A stretch of 14,140 nucleotides of DNA from Candidatus Omnitrophota bacterium. GTDB taxonomy: Bacteria; Omnitrophota; Gorgyraeia; JABMRN01. The position numbers were made by a program, and so were the translations under genes. How positions within the stretch are numbered: position 1 is the first letter of the stretch; every line of letters starts with the position of its first letter. Positions 12,968 through 14,140 of this stretch are shown piece by piece. The notes beneath the pieces were generated by a model. The model did not search any database. It saw only the letters and a list, made by a program, of their open reading frames with translations, and was not told the DNA's origin. The DNA lies in contig JAQVOV010000030.1 in assembly GCA_028702395.1 (NCBI GenBank), positions 1 to 14,140 on the forward strand, given 5' to 3'.

Positions 12968-14140
12968 TTACCCCTCAATCTCCCCAGCCCACTGCAGAAA
13001 TTTTTTCGCTAGAATAGGACCGATAAACTCAAATATTATTGTTGAACCTATGATAACATTCATGATAATTCCTGCAAGATGTTCAAATGCAGGGATCTGT
13101 GCTGCTTTTAACGCAAGCCCGACAACTATCCCTCCTTGAGGAACCAATCCTCCTGCAGTGAATTTTTTGACCTTATCAGATGCTCCTCCTAAATTTGCAC
13201 CTATTCTTGTACCAATTATTTTTCCTGTAACCCGTAAACCCACAAAAACAAGTATATATAGAAGTGAAGCCGGCAATTCTTTTAAATTCAGGAACATTCC
13301 GCTTAGTGTAAAAAACACAACAAAGACCATTTCATCTGTATATCTTTCCAACATCCTGAAAATAAGATAACTTTTAGGATGGAAATTAACAACAATTGCT
13401 CCAAAAGTCATAATAGAAAATAACTCATCGAACTTCAGATAATTCGCTATACCATAACATAAAAGAAGAGATGCCATAATTACAACTATCAATGCTCCTT
13501 CAGTTTCACGTTTAATGAATTTTGTTACAGCATTAAATATAAATCCGAAAAATACTCCTGTTATTATAGCACCCATTATTATTATTACCGGCTGAAAAAT
13601 AGAATTATAAATACTGAATTTTTGGCCTTCCACAAGAACTTTAGCTATTACCATTGCAACACTGAAATTTATAATGCCTAAGGCATCGTCAAAAGCTGAT
13701 ACTTCCATCATAGCATTTGAAACTTCCCCTTTTGCATTATACTCATGTTGAACTGCAAGTGTTGCAGAAGGGTCCGTAGGTGCACCTATAGACCCTAAAA
13801 GAAGTGCCAAAGGAATGATCGTCAAAGTCCATGGAACAGATATTTGACCTGTGAAAAAAAATGGCATTATACATATAAATCCGGCAGTTATTGCAAAAAA
13901 AGCTGATTCAGCTTCAAAAAAAGTTATGGTCAAAAGACTTTTTCCTGTTTTTTTCATGGTCTTTAAAAGCAAAGTTCCCCCAACAGAAAAAGTAATAAAA
14001 CAAAGTGCTATATCAGTGACAATACCTGTATGATCTACAAAACTTTGGGGAATAAATTTAAAAAGGGAAGGATTCAATAAAACACCTGCAAAGATATATC
14101 CTGTTACTTTAGGAAGCTTGATCTTTTTGGCTATTTCACC
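12968..14140 (-). CDS. CPA2-type cation:proton antiporter, 5' end cut by window edge
   Basis: The frame is open to the window edge, giving at least 390 residues. The fragment begins GEIAKKIKLPKVTGYIFAGV, the typical second half of the first segment of Kef/NapA-type antiporters, so the TTG at 14077 is not the start. About a dozen hydrophobic segments follow. GAPTDPSATLAV (visible residues 120-131) corresponds to the crossed-helix region. AFDDALGI holds the paired aspartates (Asp151/Asp152 of the fragment) that mark electrogenic CPA2 transporters. The protein ends AGEIEG with no TrkA-N or universal-stress domain, so it is a transporter-only type. It would exchange Na+ or K+ for protons across the inner membrane. 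It lies 132 bases upstream of the sugar-phosphatase gene; the gap is filled by a heptad element, so a shared transcript is possible but not shown. Confidence 0.88.
   Translation of the reverse strand, partial: GEIAKKIKLPKVTGYIFAGVLLNPSLFKFIPQSFVDHTGIVTDIALCFITFSVGGTLLLKTMKKTGKSLLTITFFEAESAFFAITAGFICIMPFFFTGQISVPWTLTIIPLALLLGSIGAPTDPSATLAVQHEYNAKGEVSNAMMEVSAFDDALGIINFSVAMVIAKVLVEGQKFSIYNSIFQPVIIIMGAIITGVFFGFIFNAVTKFIKRETEGALIVVIMASLLLCYGIANYLKFDELFSIMTFGAIVVNFHPKSYLIFRMLERYTDEMVFVVFFTLSGMFLNLKELPASLLYILVFVGLRVTGKIIGTRIGANLGGASDKVKKFTAGGLVPQGGIVVGLALKAAQIPAFEHLAGIIMNVIIGSTIIFEFIGPILAKKFLQWAGEIEG

Noticed and set aside
12968..14077. Complete antiporter starting at TTG 14077
   Set aside because: The frame continues to the window edge and encodes the expected conserved N-terminal sequence of the family, so the real start lies outside.

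Overview
The window is AT-rich DNA from a bacterium, most likely an uncultured Gram-negative lineage. The metW-metX pair, an apolipoprotein N-acyltransferase-like protein and several small type IV pilin-like genes fit this. The near-invariant FTMLELL pilin N-terminus, repeated five times in one small region, made me think of Omnitrophota-type genomes. That is an inference from style, not a phylogenetic result. Almost every gene is on the minus strand; the one exception is the Lnt-like gene at 2887-4323.

Layout from left to right: a 5'-end fragment of metW (1-343) lies downstream of metX (474-1586), which is driven by a near-consensus sigma70 promoter (1714-1742). Next is a pilin region. It holds an internally deleted mini-pilin (1772-1945), an intact pilin (1969-2436), a frameshifted and truncated pilin (2505-2718), the Lnt-like membrane acyltransferase on the plus strand, and two more intact pilins (4460-4915 and 4998-5456). 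It is followed by an exonuclease III gene (xth, 5716-6486), a 399-base repeat-filled gap, rlmN (6886-7902) and a tandem pseudo-receiver protein (7927-8694). Then come a GH65 enzyme (8773-11241) and a beta-phosphoglucomutase-like/trehalose-phosphatase fusion (11225-12835) that overlap by 17 bases. The window ends inside a CPA2-type cation:proton antiporter (12968-14140).

Functional themes: methionine synthesis (MetX and MetW), type IV pilus-like surface fibres with gene decay, DNA repair and rRNA modification (Xth, RlmN), and disaccharide/sugar-phosphate metabolism. The phosphatase-GH65 pair reproduces, as two overlapping genes, the three-domain layout of mycobacterial OtsB1.

The most unusual feature is between the genes. 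Many gene boundaries carry degenerate tandem repeats with a strict 7-base period, often as two mutually complementary arrays around a short non-repeated spacer. The heptad differs from place to place (types GACTAGT, GACCAGA, GAGCTAC, GTGTGTC, TTTTACC, GCAAGAA), but period and architecture are the same. They resemble in kind the heptanucleotide STRR repeats of cyanobacteria, in unrelated-looking genes, and are the best candidate here for something undescribed.
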